Position numbers and translations under genes: made by a program. Of a stretch of DNA of 64,000 nt, positions 12,589 through 24,747 are shown in pieces (position 1 is the first letter of the stretch; the number at the start of each line of letters is the position of its first letter). The DNA lies in assembly GCA_000320545.1 (NCBI GenBank), contig ADNK01002140.1, forward strand, positions 2,501 through 66,500, read 5' to 3'. This stretch comes from Bigelowiella natans CCMP2755 (lineage: Eukaryota; Cercozoa; Chlorarachniophyceae). Below the pieces are notes generated by a model. The model searched no databases. It saw nothing but the letters and a program-made list of their open reading frames with translations, and had not been told where the DNA came from.

Positions 12589-13200
12589 ACTGCAATCAGC
12601 AACAGTTGGAACTGTTCAGCTGCCTTCATCGCAACTAATACTAATGAACGCCTGACTTCTAAGGCTTCCCCGATATCTACCTTCTTTTCACTTCTTCCTC
12701 CATTCTTACCCTGTCTCCCAAGAGTTACATTTTTTGAGCTGATGACTGTTTTAAGTTTCCTCCTAATCGTTGCTAAAAGGCAGTACGGTGCAAGTTGGTA
12801 AACTCTTGCGCATGAAATCACGAATTGTTGCACACGCTGGTGTTTTTTAATGTAATTTAATTTTACGTCACTGTTCGATCGTAAATCAAGCTTGCTTGTT
12901 CTAGTGATATGTGCGTACAGCATGCATTTTAGCGACTGCCTGTCCTAGTGTCGCCTAACTAGCTAATCACATGTTACGAGCATGCTAGCATGCATGCAAC
13001 TGGCCATGAAGTCATTGTGCCCATCATGAAACTTGCATGCGCGTACAGCTTGCACTAGCTAGCTAGTGCACAACATGGCACGCTAGCTAGCTAGCACACA
13101 CTAGACACACGCGGTCTGCTAGCTAGCTGGTGTGGCGAGACCTAGCTAGCTAGCTAGCTAGAGACCTACGATCATGATAGACATGCAATACATTGTATAT

Positions 13201-13202
13201 AT

Positions 13203-13236
<34 letters not shown>
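13201..13236 (+). repeat. (AT)n microsatellite
   Basis: An alternating AT run inside the palindrome-rich island. Confidence 0.9.
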
Positions 13237-13239
<3 letters not shown>

Positions 13240-13342
13240 ATTGCTAGATTGGATTCCTCCCAACATCACAGATCACTGGCATCAAACTGAAACTTCCAAG
13301 CATTGCTACATCATGGATGCGCGCCATCTGTGCTAGTGTGGA

Positions 13343-13737
13343 GTGGGCAATCTTGGAAAATTCATGTTGTCACGTGGACAATGTAATGAGACTGATGCCA
13401 CATGCATCGCATGTGGCGTCCTGAAGGACATGCTAGCATGGATCATCTCCTGCAATGTCCAACACATGCAGCATGGTCAACAACAAATCAGATTGAGCAA
13501 TCAAATGAGCGCAATCATGAATCGCAACGACGAGACGAACTGCTAGACTGGCTGACAAAGGCTGAAAAAGATTCAAGAACTGTTGCGCGCAATGCGTGTC
13601 ATCATCGGTCGAAAGAGGATGCTTTCACATGCATGAAACAACTTTGTGGCAGAAACCAACAGGCACAACATCAGCGCTGTAGCCGCTGCATTGCTAGATT
13701 GCACAGCTACATCAGGATGACCATTGAAAAAATTTAA
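13343..13737 (+). pseudogene. Retroelement C-terminal relic with zinc-knuckle-like motif, frameshifted
   Basis: One frame carries DATCIACG and an overlapping frame continues PEGHASMDHLLQCPTHAAW. A Cys-x2-Cys followed by D/E-H-L-L-x-C-P is common at the C-terminal end of non-LTR retrotransposon polyproteins. The second frame runs on to LHSYIRMTIEKI and a stop at 13737. The two halves of the motif lie in different frames, so this copy is broken. The same C-terminal residues recur at 39600 and 53922, so they belonged to a shared coding element. Element class is inferred from the motif only. Confidence 0.5.
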
Positions 13738-13765
13738 TTTGTTCATTACATCCGTCTCATATACA
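13698..13765 (+). repeat. Dispersed terminal-motif copy 2
   Basis: Encodes LHSYIRMTIEKI-stop, followed by TTTGTTCATTACATCCGTC. This is the most complete copy and is joined to the upstream coding relic. Confidence 0.7.
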
Positions 13766-14991
13766 TTACATTGCACATTATATACATTATATATATGTTG
13801 TATTGCTGTCTGTGACATGTCTAGCTGTGTCTACTATCATGATCCTACGATCTAGCGATGCACCTAAATGACATACTAGCACAGCTAGCTAGAAGATAGA
13901 TTTGTGCAAACGAAGCTAGAAAGCTAGAAAGCAAGAACATTCTAGCATTGTTGTCTAGCTAGCTAGTATGCTAGCATGCCAGCTAGCCAGACACTAGGAC
14001 ATATAGACAGCTAGATTGGCACTACTAGCGACTACGCTAGCTAGCTCTAGAGCTAGCTAGTGCATCGATCGACACAATGCATGCAATCTGGTCGCGCGCA
14101 TGCCATCTGCTAGCTAGCTAGCTCCGACACAGCTAGCTAGCCAGACAGCTGCATTGCGCACACCTAGCTAGCTAGCTAGACACGCTAGCACGTCTGGACG
14201 TGGCCACACATTCACACCATCGCACGCACCGCTCTAGCACTTCTAGACTTGCCCGCTAGGACTAGCTAGCCTGCTAGCCTGGCTAGCTAGCTAGCTAGTG
14301 CTAGAAGACTGCGCAACACATCTGGACATGCTAGCATGATGGGGGCTTGCTAGCTAGCTAGAGCTGTTCTAGCTGTTGCCTGAAATGCCTAGTTAAAAAT
14401 GCACGCGCACACAGCGCTTTTTCTAGTTGAGAGAGCGCGCACGTCGCTTGATCTCTAGACCTAGTGTTGCAAAGAATGCGCAAACATTGGTCATGGCACT
14501 AATTGAGACTGGATGCGATTACACTAGAACACTCTAGCACTGTGCTGTGTGTCAATTTAGCTAGAGATACATCACCACGCGCGCGCGTCTAGGCGTGCGA
14601 ACACAAGCACACCACATACTATAATAGCAAACATCTCCACATTTGAGACATGCATGCGCGTGCAGCCTCCCGACTAGCCAAGGACAAACATAATTAATGA
14701 TGATCACGATGATGATGAATCATATTTCGATATCAAAGTATTAAAGTCCATGCTACCGATGAACTAATAGATATTGCTCATCCTTGATGAAGATGCTGAA
14801 ATATCTAAATCGACGATACATTGTTGGCTGGAGCGATAGATTCGCATAAAACAGCTTAGCAAAGAGCACCAAATAATGGTGGGCAACTTTTGAAATTGCG
14901 CTCCTATAACTGAATGGTTGGAACACACTTGCCACTGAGTAAGATGAGGCCATTATGAGATAGAGGAGAGGAGAGGCAACGTCTCATTTTG

Positions 14992-15608
14992 TTAATGAGC
15001 AGCCTCACTTTTTCTTTGCGATTTTGGGTTTAAAGAGGGAGCAGATGAGCCTGGCATCATTTGGCTTGGGCTGGGCATACTCCCCCCCATTGGAAATCCA
15101 CCTTGAGGAGCGGCACCACCCATTGAATAGCCAGGAAAGCCACCACTAAGAGGGCCCATTTGGAAGCCAGAGCCACCACCACCGCTAGGAGGGGGGGGAG
15201 GTCCCATTTGGAAACCACCAGGAATGCCGGGAATGCCCATCGTTTGAAACCCAGGAGGAGGAGGGGAAGGAGGAGCGGGAGGGCCAGAAGAACTGCTTGA
15301 AGGAGAACCCATTTGGAAGCCGGAAGGAGCTGCCCCCCCTGATGGAATTGGAGATGGAAATCCATTCGTTGGTAGCCCCATTTGACCTATGACATTAGTG
15401 ATGTTCGGCAGGTCTGATCCTACTCCTCCCCCTCCAGTGAAACCTGGTAGCAGCCCTGTGGTTGTTCCGCCAAACCCAGCAGCAGGGATCAGTCCGCCAA
15501 GTCCAAACGGTGGTGGTGGTGATGATGATGGTGATGATGGTGATGACGCCGACAGTGGATAAGAGAACGGGAAGCTCAGACCTCCTGAAGGGGGGGAGGG
15601 GTATTAGC

Positions 15609-15648
<40 letters not shown>

Positions 15649-15665
15649 GCGAGCGAGCGTGTGTT

Positions 15666-15720
<55 letters not shown>

Positions 15721-18700
15721 TATACCGGGTTTAAAAAGAAACATCACACATAAATACACACGTGTCACCAACATGTTTATGAAATTGCCTTCAAACATCA
15801 TCTTCAAATGATGTATGGAGCAGCGGCAGCAGGAAGGCAGTCATGCTCATTACACCACGCAAGTCATCGTTCTCAACATAGTAACGATTATATAATGATA
15901 ATAATAATAATAATAATACAATGATAAGCATCATCGTCACAATCATACCTTGAGGTGCAGCTCCTTGTTGAGGGGGGGCATTTGCACCAGCAGCAGATGG
16001 AGAGTCGTCCTTAGAATGAGAACCAGAACTGTTTTCATGGCCCTCTTTCCCCTATTCATGGCAAAAGAAGTGGTGGTAGTTGTAGTAGTAGTAGTAGTAG
16101 TAGTTGTAGCAACCACGTCAGAGTTCAGACGATGTACTTTGTTTCACGTTTTTCCACAACAGTAAAGACATGGCGGTGACCTCCTAGTCACACTCCCCTA
16201 TCTATAACACATATCCTTCTAGTAGAATCATCTTCTTCCTCATCCCTAACGTCATGGTAGCAGGGGAGAAGAGCTAGTCACTCGCTCGAGAATTTACTAG
16301 CAAAGGTACAAACCTTAGCTTTTGCTGCCGATTCCTTCACCCGCTCTTGTTCTTTGGCCTTCTTTGACACCTTCCCATCTAATCCAATGTAGCTCAGGAA
16401 AGTCGAAAACAGCGATGTAGATGATGATGATGATGATGATGATTTCCGTGAAGCTGCAGCAGGTTGTCCACCAGGTTGCTGTCCTCCTCCAGGGATAAAT
16501 TGAGAGAAGTTAAACATCTGAGATTGGCCTCCTCCTGCTTCATTGGAGGGAGGGAGGGAGGGAGGGAGGGAGGGAGGGAAGGGGAGAGAGAGAGAACGAG
16601 AGGAAGGAAGTAAAAGAGAGAAAGAGAGTGAGTTTGGTGTTAGCTGCTGCAATCCGCACACAACAAACAAAGATGCATTACTAGATCTATATTATTATCT
16701 ATAGATAAATGAGATGGGAAATAATTGATAACGCCGGGCAGCGGACTGGTAAGCACGCATTTGCTAATGAGCTATTACGTATCAGAATATAGGCAGCAAT
16801 GCAACAGCATTGTGCTTAACTGGTTGATAAATAACGGATGTAGTAGCATTTGTGCTATATTGATGTTGTGTTCAATAGTGTTATTATCAAAGTAAATACA
16901 TACAATTATGGCCACCACTAATCTACTTTCAAGGCAATACAAAGAATAACAGTATCTGGGTTAAGTTCATCGCTCATCGTCTGTCAGTTGGCATCATCTG
17001 GTCATTTTTCAGCCCCCCTCGCTCCTTCTTCCTCCCTCTTCATACCTGGAAATCCTGCCCCTCCCCCAGAAGCTGAAGGAGCACCGTTTGTCGTCGGTGT
17101 AGGGGGGATGAACTGAGAGAAGTTAAACATGCCTCCAGGAATGTACTGGCTAAAATTAAACATCCCCCCTCCAGATTGAGGGGATGACGGAGGAGGCATT
17201 GATGTGGCAGGTGATGATGAGCCAGGAGCAGCACCATCTCCACCCATATACTGAGCATAAGCAGCAGGAATACCACTTCCAATGCTAGGTGATGATGACG
17301 ACGATGATGAGCCAGTAGCAGCACCAGCAGCACCCATGTACTGAGCATAAGCAGCAGGAATACCACTTCCAATGCTAGGTGATGATGATGACGATGATGA
17401 GCCAGGAGCAGCACCAGCAGCACCCATATACTGAGCATAAGCAGCAGGAATACCACTTCCAATGCTAGGTGATGATGATGACGATGATGAGCCAGGAGCA
17501 GCACCAGCAGCACCCATGTACTGAGCATAGGCAGCAGGAATACCACTTCCAATGCTAGGTGATGATGATGACGATGATGAGCCAGGAGCAGCACCAGCAG
17601 CACCCATGTACTGAGCATAGGCAGCAGGAATACCGTAGCCACTTCCAGAAGGAGAAGCAGCAGAAGGGTATCCTCCACTAGGGATTAAGCCAGTAGATGC
17701 TGATTGAGAAGGGGGAGAGGAGGAGGAGGAGCGTGTGTCGTGCTGCCCTTTACGTGCTTTCTCAATAGCGAAGGCCATTGCAATAGGTTGGGGTTTAGAA
17801 GAACTAGGAATATATTTGCTGTAGTCAAAGGTGCTGCTGTTGCTGCTACCGCTGTCAGCAGAAGGCTGGCCGCTACTTGCTGGGATGAATTTGGAGAAGT
17901 TGAAACCTCCACTTCCGCCTTGTCCTTGCATATACCTAAAGAAGAAGGGCATAAGAGAGAAGAAATGGTGGTGGATCATCATGGTCAAACAGCTCCATGT
18001 GTTGATGTAATCATCAGAGCTTCTCCTTTCTTCCACCAAAGGTTTTAATGTAGGAATGTTGTTTATGTGTGGGTGTATAATGCAGGTACATCGCGTGCAC
18101 GTACTTGGAGAAATTGAAGCTGGTGCTGTCACCTCCTCCAGCACCACCAGCACTTGGGGGAGGGGCTCCTGTTTGAGGACCAAAGTCAGCCCCAGGTGGG
18201 CCGTAGCCGCTACGCGACGTGTATACCGCGCATTTCAGACCCTTCGTTGGACCATCCACACACCCTTGGCATAGAGCACAAGTTCTCAAATTTGTCAGAG
18301 AAGTATCGTTCTTCGGGCCTTTCAGACAATCCATAGCCGTGATGCCGGCCGTCTCGTTGATACCGTAGGAGAGGCAAGAAAGAGGGCCTTGGTTTGTGCT
18401 GCCGGGACCCTGTCTCATCGATGCACCCATAGCTGAGGTCTCAGAAAAGCATTTCATTTGGATGCATACATCTGGACGGCTGACGAGAGCTGATGATTTT
18501 TCTTTCTTAGCCGCCGTCGTCCCTTTGTTGTCGGTGGTAGTAGTAGCGGGTGATTTCTTCGACGACGGATGAGAGGCTTTCTTCTCTCTAGCCGCAGCGA
18601 AGAATTCCATCGCACCCTTTGAGGGGCAATTGTAGGCCGCTGGATTGGCGCCAGAGATGCAGCCGTTGCACACAGCACACTTGCATACACTGCTGCCAGT

Positions 18701-19615
18701 GATGTTTTGCTTCTTTGCGAAGTGGACACATGCTGCGATCTCTTGGTTGAGCCAGGCAGTCGGTTTGGACGAACAGTAATGGTCATAGCATTTTACAGAC
18801 TTCTCTACCTCATTAATAAAGTCAACTGCACTCTGTTTAGAGGAGGCAATGCCAGCCTGTGCACCTGCCGAGACCCCTTCAACGGCCCTTCTAGCTTCCT
18901 CCCAAGGGTCGGATGCATTCGCAGGCTGATTGATGATGATGATGATGATGATATAAATCAGCGAAGAGAAGCGGGATAACTTGCGAGTCGTGGGAAGATA
19001 GACAGTGGTGACATTGTGAAACTCTCTAAGAGACAGTAGAATCACCTTTGTCGCTTCGAACGATGGTTGGAGACCGTCGGAGCTACGATCTGCCAGAGCT
19101 CCAAGCAGCACGACGCTCACCTAATAGTTGCATTTTGAATGGGGAAACAAAACAACATCATCGACTACGCTTCGTCAAGTTAGGAATCTACCAACATGAG
19201 TATCAAATCTCCGTAGTTGATGATGGTGACAAGCAACGAGGAACAGGAATGTGACGGTAGTGTACCATTGAGGTGGCAACGAGCACCATAAGACTCCTTC
19301 TTGGGGACCCAGCAATATGAAGAGCTTTTCTCACAAGATAAGACGGAGATTCCATGATGGAATCGAATTCCGTGGAGCTGAAGAGGCCACGAGGGGGGTC
19401 GCGGATGTCCATCACAGCTTGCTTGGATCCTCCTTTCTGGACTCACTGCTCTCGAAAATGCTCACTTCGGAAGGAATCTGGTAGTCGTTTGGTAGAGAAT
19501 GAAGCGCATTTTGTCTTTGAGTATTCAAGTACGATTCAATTTCGAATCCCAAATCACACTCTACAGACCAAGTTTGGAGATGTTTAGATAGCGAGTCTCC
19601 TATGTTTTTATTCAT
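14992..19615 (-). CDS. Membrane-anchored Cys-rich protein with FNFSKYIP and 30-residue repeats
   Basis: Seven exons splice in phase: 19412(or 19615)-19266, 19120-19046, 18925-18090, 17935-17046, 16537-16314, 16051-15949 and 15584-14992, giving 955 residues from the ATG at 19412. An upstream exon from 19615 would add 58. A hydrophobic segment (LMVLVATSMVSVVLLGALA, about residues 36-54) follows a short N-terminus and is probably a signal anchor. Two Cys-rich modules follow, each ending C-x2-C-x2-C-x8-12-C (CKCAVCNGC and CALCQGC). Then come low-complexity regions with six F-N/D-F/Y-S-K/Q-Y/F motifs, about five 30-residue repeats (GIPAAYAQYMG plus a Ser run) and a Gly/Pro/Met tail with GFQMG repeats. 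No enzyme domain is visible; a surface or extracellular matrix/scaffold role is inference. Confidence 0.75.
15611..15717 (+). repeat. Compound (AT)n-(GT)n-(GA)n microsatellite
   Basis: Lies in the intron between the last two exons of the Cys-rich repeat gene. Confidence 0.9.
17220..17652 (-). repeat. 90-bp coding minisatellite, about five units
   Basis: Near-identical 90-base units start at about 17220, 17310, 17400, 17490 and 17580. Each encodes a GIPAAYAQYMG core plus a Ser-rich linker in the Cys-rich repeat protein. High identity suggests recent expansion or homogenisation. Confidence 0.9.
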
Positions 19616-20509
19616 AAATTGCTTTCCATGCTCACTGGAGTATGAGAATGACTGTATTTTCCAATTTATTTATGGTATCATGTGACTATGCTAAGTCTCA
19701 TAAAATAGTAGTTAGATTCAGATTTCTACGATGACAAAGAATATATATATATTTTAGGATTGTACGACAGCGAATATGCAAAGTTGTTTACAAAATTTAA
19801 AGAAAATATGGATGGTTTTTGAATATAACAGTGAAATCTAAGTCTTATTCTCTTTTTTGGTGAAATCGGGATAATACGACCTGGTATACTCATCAATGGC
19901 CGTGTATAGGGCAATGTACTCAGGCCAATTGTAGTTCATATTACCATGGGATATCATACCAATGACACCGAAATATTTATACAATAAATCATTCCATTTG
20001 TCGTTGTGCCAAATGACGCAATCTGTACAGTAATTGATGCAATTTTTTAAAGCTGAGGAATGAATTCCCGGAAAAAATAAATATCCAGAGCATACCCTAA
20101 TTTGGTTTGGATGCTCTTTTTGTCGTGTGTGCTATCGGGGATTTTCAGCATTTCGACGGAGAAATATCTCGGCTGATTTTGCTGCTAGTAGTACCGAAGT
20201 GGCCGTACAATTGCACTCAGAGGGCGTTTTTGTAGCTCCGACACATTGAGATAGTAGTCGCGAATGAGAATACGAATTGGATGTATTCGGATAATTATCT
20301 TACAGGCCCTGTACTGTAGTTCGACTACCTGCCTGTGCGTTGTGAATGGGTCCGAGCACCTAACGACAACAAGCCGGTTAACTACTCTTCTGCTGTAGGT
20401 ACTTGCCAATTCATCGATACCAATTCCATTTCTAACTTCGTTCTTTTCTCTCACCCTCTGTTGCCTCCACTGTTCTGGCAACGCACCTAGAACCGTCCCG
20501 AGAATCAGC
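19616..20509. other. Head-to-head intergenic region
   Basis: Divergent gap between the Cys-rich repeat gene (minus) and the phosphoribosyltransferase gene (plus). It is AT-rich with no palindrome-rich island. The minus-strand open frame at 20185-20739 overlaps the phosphoribosyltransferase's first exon and intron and has no domain, so I treat it as chance. Presumably holds both promoters; no element is recognised. Confidence 0.5.
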
Positions 20510-22252
20510 ATGGAAGCAAAGCTCGCCAAACAGGACCCGGCAGAGAAAGCCAAAAGAGCAAAGGTTCTACAAACGCATTCACTTGTTGAATAATTCGATA
20601 TATGCACACAAATATGCATTTGTGCACGCACGTGCAGACCAAACACACACACACACACAATCATAAAACTGAAGGACAAAATGATATCGGAGCTCGTTAG
20701 AATGAAGAGTTGCCTTTCAAATCCGATTATCTGTGTCACATTTACTTATTTGCTTATTTACCACTAGGCTGCCGACGGGAGAATATATTTTAGTTACGCC
20801 CAAATTCACGAGGCGGTGTCCTCATGCGTACCAAAAGTCAAGGTGGCGACTACTTTTGCGTTCTTCCACTCACTTCACTATACTTCGAGCTTCTAACCAC
20901 GTTCGAAAAATTTTCAGGCTTTCAACCCGGACGTAATCATAGCGATTGGCGGCGGGGGCTTTATCCCTGCACGAATGCTGAGAACTGAAGTTCGCGTTCC
21001 AATCTTGGCGGTGTCGTTAAAATTGTACGACCACGAGACAGATCAAATGCAAAGCAAAGTTGTTAAGGTCGTCGATATTGATACTGCAGCATCTTTCAAA
21101 CCGATTCGTTCTTGTTATCTCCTCTCTCAATTTTCTAAAAAGTAAATCCACTCAGACACAATGGTTCGATGAGACCTCAGAGGAGGGAAAAAAGGTTCGT
21201 GGGAAGCGAGTCTTAATCGTGGACGAAGTAGACGATACCCGTAAGGTCATATTTAATTTCCTGGAAGGAGGAGGTCGCAATGTCTGTTCGGAGGACTTTC
21301 CTATGGACCATTGGGCATGTGTACATGCATTACAAAATATGCTGGCAAGCGTTCTTAAAGTTTGTGTTTGCAGACGTTAAAATTCTGCGTCGATGAAGTC
21401 AAGAAGACAAACGCACCCAGTGCCATTGCCGTTTTGGTACGTGCTAATCAACCACCTTATATAATCATAGCATAAATAATAGGAGTATTGTGCGAGCGCA
21501 TATATCTGAATGGATGCTATCGCATGGAATTTTTATTCGACTCAAGGTTGTTCATAACAAGCTGAAGAAGAAACTAGCAGAGCTACCCAAAGATGTGGTA
21601 CGAGAGAGAAGTTTAGACCAGTACAATTTTTTTTCCACGTTCATGCAAAAACCTTAAAACTCGAATCCCATTTTTACACTGGACGCACGTGTATTAGCTG
21701 GAAAATACAAAAGAAGCACAGATGCATGCATACGAGAACATATTGCTGTTCCTTAGGTTTACATTGCTGCCGAAAATGTGCCCGACAACTGGAATTGGTA
21801 TAAGCACAGATAACATAGATCGGTGATAATAATATGGGAAGGATAAATGGGAAAAGGCTCTCCTCTGTTGCGATATGAAAGATTTTTTAGTGGGTGCATT
21901 AATTAAGAGACGGCGCATTGTTTGAGGCTACTAGCATGGACTCATCAAATGCAAAAAAGACAGAAATAACCCCATTTTGTTGCACTACCGAGCCATTTCC
22001 TTTACAGAATGTTGCCCTCTTCAGAAAACTAACATTCTATCTATTCTCAGTTATCCATGGGATGCTGCTAAGTATGACGGAAGAAGCATATATGAGCATG
22101 AGGATTTGGCCCGACAATGTCTTGTAAGTGGTAACAAAGGAGAGAAAGATATTGTTGAAATGGAGAAGAAGCTCCAGAAAATGAAAATTCAGTACGATAA
22201 CCTGAGCGCAGAGCTGGAGCGATGCAAAAAAAACGCCGGAGGATCTGCTTAG
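20510..22252 (+). CDS. HPT1: Hypoxanthine/guanine phosphoribosyltransferase, yeast Hpt1-like
   Basis: Eight exons (20510-20563, 20768-20842, 20918-21067, 21156-21245, 21374-21436, 21547-21597, 21757-21797, 22051-22252) splice in phase to 241 residues. Residues 44-62 read AFNPDVIIAIGGGGFIPAR, and 112-122 read VLIVDEVDDTR, the PRPP-binding loop with its paired acidic residues. The TQWFD before it and VPDNW...YPWDAA after it match the yeast Hpt1/Xpt1 type rather than the human HPRT type. Expected role is salvage of guanine, hypoxanthine or xanthine to nucleotides using PRPP, in the cytosol. The last about 45 residues form a charged coiled coil (EMEKKLQKMKIQYDNL), beyond the usual end of the family. 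It is head-to-head with the Cys-rich repeat gene. Confidence 0.88.
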
Positions 22253-23221
22253 CCTTCAAAGGAGCCGTAAAATGTACAGCAACTTGTCGATGAACCATTA
22301 TGTGACTAGCAGTTTGTGCTCACTGAACTGCGTTCATTTGCATGAATGGGGGCAACTTCAATTATTAATCATGGCAATGTATTGTTGCGATTTCTCCAAT
22401 AATTATGATCAATATTAATCATTTGTCCCAACAGTATCCAGCATGCAGCTATATTTAGACATGCTATGACACGTGAACAGTGCGTTGTGCACGTCCGGAG
22501 CAACTAAAAACAAATTTGCATGCGACACGTTGCAGTTTTCTATAGTTTGCGCGAACTTATCTGAGTCGCAATCTGCATCTCCACTGCGTTCGATGACATG
22601 TCCTTTCATGGCGCATTTGATTCCTTGGTGGGACGAGGGTACCTATACCACATGTGACATGTGACAGTGCTAGCAGTGCTAGAGTGCCTCAGAGCGTTGT
22701 GCGCTTGTCTAGTTGTCCCTACGCCAGCCTAGATTGAGCATCCCGTGAAGTAGTTGTGCACCACTAGACCATGAAAGTTTAGAGCCCAAGGCAAACGCAT
22801 AGAATAATAGACATGTAATACCATATATGATATATATGATATTACTGTGTCTAGACATGTGATATATAATATATATGATATTACTGTGTCTTTAATTAGA
22901 TTGTGTACTGATGGCTATTATACTATAGTACATGTATCATACTAGCGTAGCTCGTGTTGACTACATCTTGACATAGCAATGAGTGCGGCTCTATGCTCTA
23001 TGCAGTCGCCTCCTTTTCTGCGGCGTAGCGCCAAAAAATCAAAGCTGATTTTGGCATTGAATAATATGACTATTTATCGCACGAAAAAGTAGCCATGTGA
23101 ATGCATTCTTACGGTTGACATATCTAGTTGTGCGTGCGCTTGATAAATTGACCACAACATTGTTCATCGGCACCTGGCTTTATTAGGTGATTGCACGCTC
23201 AGCAGGTGATTCTATATGTCA
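22253..23221. repeat. Convergent intergenic island
   Basis: Tail-to-tail gap between the phosphoribosyltransferase and rhomboid-UBA genes. It contains CATG/TGCTAG words, a TA-rich near-duplicate (GATATATAATATATATGATATTACTGTGTCT type, at about 22825 and 22860) and no supported gene. Small open frames at 22415-22664 have no domain. Confidence 0.5.
22826..22891 (+). repeat. Short tandem duplication around ATATGATATTACTGTGTCT
   Basis: The string ATATGATATTACTGTGTCT occurs twice about 40 bases apart (near 22834 and 22874), preceded each time by an AT-rich ATATA run. Confidence 0.6.
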
Positions 23222-23764
23222 TCACTGATTTCCACCACCACTTATCAGCAGTGCTTCTGCCTTTTGGAAATCACCATTGCAAGCCACCAGCATTTGTAGA
23301 GCAGCTTGCCTTGAGCATCCGTTCCGTCTTACTAGAGCCTCAATATCAATATCATGTTGGTTGGCGAAGTCTTGCATCCATTTTTCATTGCTATTATGAT
23401 CACCATCAGAAGTCGTAGTCTTATTCTCATCGCTTGCACTGTGAGGATACGGAAGAAGATCTGGAAGCTTTCCCTCAGAGCCACTTGTAATTGCAACAGC
23501 CACAACGCCATCAATGTCGTCATCAGCATCATCACAATCATCATCAATAGAAAATACGGACGGTCCTCCATCCCTCTCCCCGATCTCATCTTCTTCCACT
23601 AATATCGACGATTGAGTTGTTTGAAACTTCTGGTCTTTGTCACGAGATGGACTGCTACTTTGTGGTTTGTGTCTTTGTTGATGCTGAAGTCTTCGCTCCA
23701 ACCTACAACCATCATCATTGTCATCATTATCTTGTGTTGTTTGATGAGATCCTTCTCTCCTTTA

Positions 23765-23812
<48 letters not shown>

Positions 23813-23850
23813 ACTACGTACAATGTCGTAGGACAACGCACACACGCACG

Positions 23851-23892
<42 letters not shown>

Positions 23893-24606
23893 AACATGAA
23901 GCCTGGAGCAAGTACATAGAATTATATAAAACATCTATAGAGTTAAGTTATAGCAGCACCTTTCTGCAAGCACATTCCTCTGTCGCTGCAATTTGTCGGA
24001 GTTGTTGTTAGCACTAGTGCCGGTATTCGAAGAAGCAGTTTGCCGACCACCCATCGAGACCGTCATCTCCACATCGCTACTACCGCCTCTCCCTGCAGCA
24101 GCAGAAGGAGCTCTGCTTGCCTCTCCTTCTTCCCTGGTTCCAAGTCTATACCCAGCTCCAGTGAATGTGTGCGAAGAGGAGGGGGGAGAAGAGGAGAACA
24201 TTCCACCCCCACCGCTACCACCATTCCCTCCCTGTTGCGGCTGACCCCCTCCCATCATTCTCGAGAGAAATCCTCCTCCCCCTCCTTGCTGTCCAGCGTC
24301 CTGTCGGTCCCCCCCCACAGTGTATGGATTGAAAACCTGAGACAGCATCACATGCACACCCGTAAACAAACATATCATAGGCGCTGCTATAACTCCAGTT
24401 TCTCGATAGTTCAATGCGAGATTTATAAGCGACGAGAGATCATTACAACAACCTGAGCTGCTCCAGCTGCATCGAGGGCAACAAATCCCTCCTTCCTTGC
24501 CAGAAATGCAAAGCGCCCTTGTTCATAGCCTCGTAGCTTGTCCCTAGAAGCTTGAAGACGCTCCGGAAAGTACGCGTACATATATCCTTGATAGCACGTG
24601 GATGAC

Positions 24607-24637
<31 letters not shown>

Positions 24638-24693
24638 TTTAGGGTAAAACTATATTCGGAAAGGATCGCGATGAGCGACTACAGTTTTACACA

Positions 24694-24747
<54 letters not shown>

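Larger units (their letters stand above)
12589..14991. repeat. Large CTAG/CATG palindrome-rich convergent island
   Basis: The gap between the 3' ends of the kinesin and the Cys-rich repeat gene. From 12900 to 14650 it is packed with GCTAGCTAGC, CATGCTAGCATG, TGCATGC and GCGCGC words; the block at 13081-13140 alone has about six CTAG sites. It contains an (AT)n run at about 13201-13236, a frameshifted zinc-knuckle-like coding relic (13343-13737) and a terminal-motif copy (13698-13765). No host gene is supported. The first 300 bases are probably the kinesin 3' UTR. Confidence 0.7.

Noticed and set aside
17220-17652. CRISPR-like array
   Set aside because: Units are contiguous with no spacers and encode protein in frame; the genome is eukaryotic.
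17040-17678. Leu/His-rich 212-codon frame on the minus strand
   Set aside because: Alternate frame of the 90-bp repeat; its regularity comes from the repeat, and the other frame joins neighbouring exons in phase.
20185-20739. 184-codon minus-strand frame upstream of the phosphoribosyltransferase
   Set aside because: Overlaps the first exon and first intron of that gene; no domain or splice support.
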